The translations under genes were made by a program, and so were the position numbers. A stretch of DNA of 14,379 bases from Magnetococcales bacterium (GTDB taxonomy: Bacteria > Pseudomonadota > Magnetococcia > Magnetococcales > JADGCH01): the NCBI GenBank assembly GCA_015228995.1, contig JADGCM010000032.1:1-14379 (forward strand). The letters run 5' to 3'. The notes beneath the pieces are model-generated. The model saw nothing but the letters and a program-made list of their open reading frames with translations, was not told where the DNA came from and did no database searches. This document shows, in pieces, positions 13,667-14,379 of this stretch; the first letter of the stretch is position 1, and each line of letters opens with the position of its first letter.

Positions 13667-14379
13667 TCACGCGTGATGATGCTCTTCTTTGTCGTGCGCA
13701 ATGGCTTTGGTCACCGCTGACTCGGTACTGATACTGAGATGACCATGCTCACCACTGTGATCCGCTTCTTGGTAACGCTTGACAAACGCTTGGATCATCT
13801 TGGTCAATGCCGCCTCGGTTGCTTCACTCAGCTTTTGCTCCTTGCGGATGGTGGTGAGTAGATCTTGGTGATGCCTCTTAGCATGGTCCAACAGCTCCTG
13901 TTCCAGGGTGTTGATATCGGCCACATCAACTTGATCTAAATGACCACGGGTACCGGCAAACAGCACCACAACCTGTTCTTCCATCGCCATCGGTTGGTAC
14001 TGGGGCTGCTTTAACAGCTCCATTAGCCGCTCACCACGATGGAGCATGTTTTGGGTCGCCTGATCCAGGTCAGAACCAAATTGGGCAAACGCCGCCATTT
14101 CGCGATACTGGGCCAGATCAAGGCGCAACGAGCCAGCTACCTGTTTGGTAGCTTTGACCTGAGCCGAACCACCCACCCGGGAAACGGATAGACCAACCGA
14201 GATGGCGGGCCTCATACCCGAGTAGAACAGCTCCGACTCCAGGAAGATCTGGCCGTCGGTAATGGAAATAACGTTGGTGGGGATGTAGGCGGAGACGTCC
14301 CCACCCTGGGTTTCAATGATCGGCAGCGCCGTCAATGATCCTCCCCCGTGGGCATCGTTGAGCTTGGCCGCCCGCTCCA
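13667..14379 (-). CDS. atpA: F1F0 ATP synthase alpha subunit, C-terminal part (5' end outside window)
   Basis: The frame runs off the right edge: codons before 14335 continue as ERAAKLNDAHGGGS and join SLTALPIIETQGGDVSAYIP, so the TTG at 14335 is not a start. Alpha forms the non-catalytic nucleotide sites of F1. Visible motifs are TNVISITDGQIFLESELF, GMRPAISVGLSVSRVGGSAQ (with the conserved arginine-finger region SVSRVGG) and LAQYREMAAFAQFGSDLD, followed by the C-terminal helical domain. The Walker A part lies outside the window. The C-terminus is extended by about 30 residues beyond the usual end, with several histidines (ADHSGEHGH and DKEEHHHA). The next gene, atpG, begins 79 nt downstream. 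Confidence 0.97.
   Translation of the reverse strand, partial: ERAAKLNDAHGGGSLTALPIIETQGGDVSAYIPTNVISITDGQIFLESELFYSGMRPAISVGLSVSRVGGSAQVKATKQVAGSLRLDLAQYREMAAFAQFGSDLDQATQNMLHRGERLMELLKQPQYQPMAMEEQVVVLFAGTRGHLDQVDVADINTLEQELLDHAKRHHQDLLTTIRKEQKLSEATEAALTKMIQAFVKRYQEADHSGEHGHLSISTESAVTKAIAHDKEEHHHA

Noticed and set aside
12790..13731. A 313-codon plus-strand open frame antisense to atpG
   Set aside because: It lies wholly opposite conserved AtpG codons and the end of atpA, has Arg/Thr/His-rich composition typical of an antisense shadow, and shows no domain.

Overview
The window is a piece of a proteobacterial chromosome. The minus-strand order atpA-atpG-atpD-atpC-glmU-glmS is the arrangement familiar from Gammaproteobacteria. 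Two features fit a standard enterobacterium or pseudomonad poorly: the dihydroorotate dehydrogenase is of class 1B, and the ATP synthase gamma subunit is about 70 residues too long. The lineage is probably an environmental gammaproteobacterium or a related deep proteobacterial group; genus cannot be read from the sequence.

Region 1 (1-1434, plus strand) is accessory. It holds the C-terminal end of a surface protein made of repeated bacterial Ig-like domains, which runs into a cluster of three GC-rich hairpin repeats (one forward, two inverted). A small unrecognised gene follows and converges on folK.

Region 2 (14379 down to 1373, minus strand) is one uninterrupted co-directional block of twelve genes with no intergenic gap above about 80 nt and several overlaps. 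In transcription order: atpA (5' end outside the window), atpG, atpD, atpC (the F1 sector of ATP synthase), glmU, glmS, a small exported c-type cytochrome, galU, ugd, an AlgC-type phosphomannomutase/phosphoglucomutase, class 1B pyrD, folB and folK.

The genes form functional sets. The atp genes encode the catalytic head of ATP synthase. GlmS and GlmU make UDP-GlcNAc from fructose-6-phosphate (GlmM is not in the window). The mutase, GalU and Ugd make glucose-1-phosphate, UDP-glucose and UDP-glucuronate. PyrD belongs to pyrimidine synthesis, which feeds the UTP used by GalU and GlmU. FolB and FolK are consecutive folate steps.

The observations most worth a second look are: a cysteine-free low-complexity insert in AtpG at the position where chloroplast gamma carries its redox-regulatory insert; an apparent AUA start for glmU overlapping the atpC stop codon (ATAG) behind a good Shine-Dalgarno; a histidine-rich tail on AtpA; an orphan cytochrome between sugar-nucleotide genes; and the repeat cluster that forms the end of the Ig-domain reading frame. 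I saw no tRNA, rRNA, CRISPR array, transposase or phage gene, and nothing that amounts to a complete new system.
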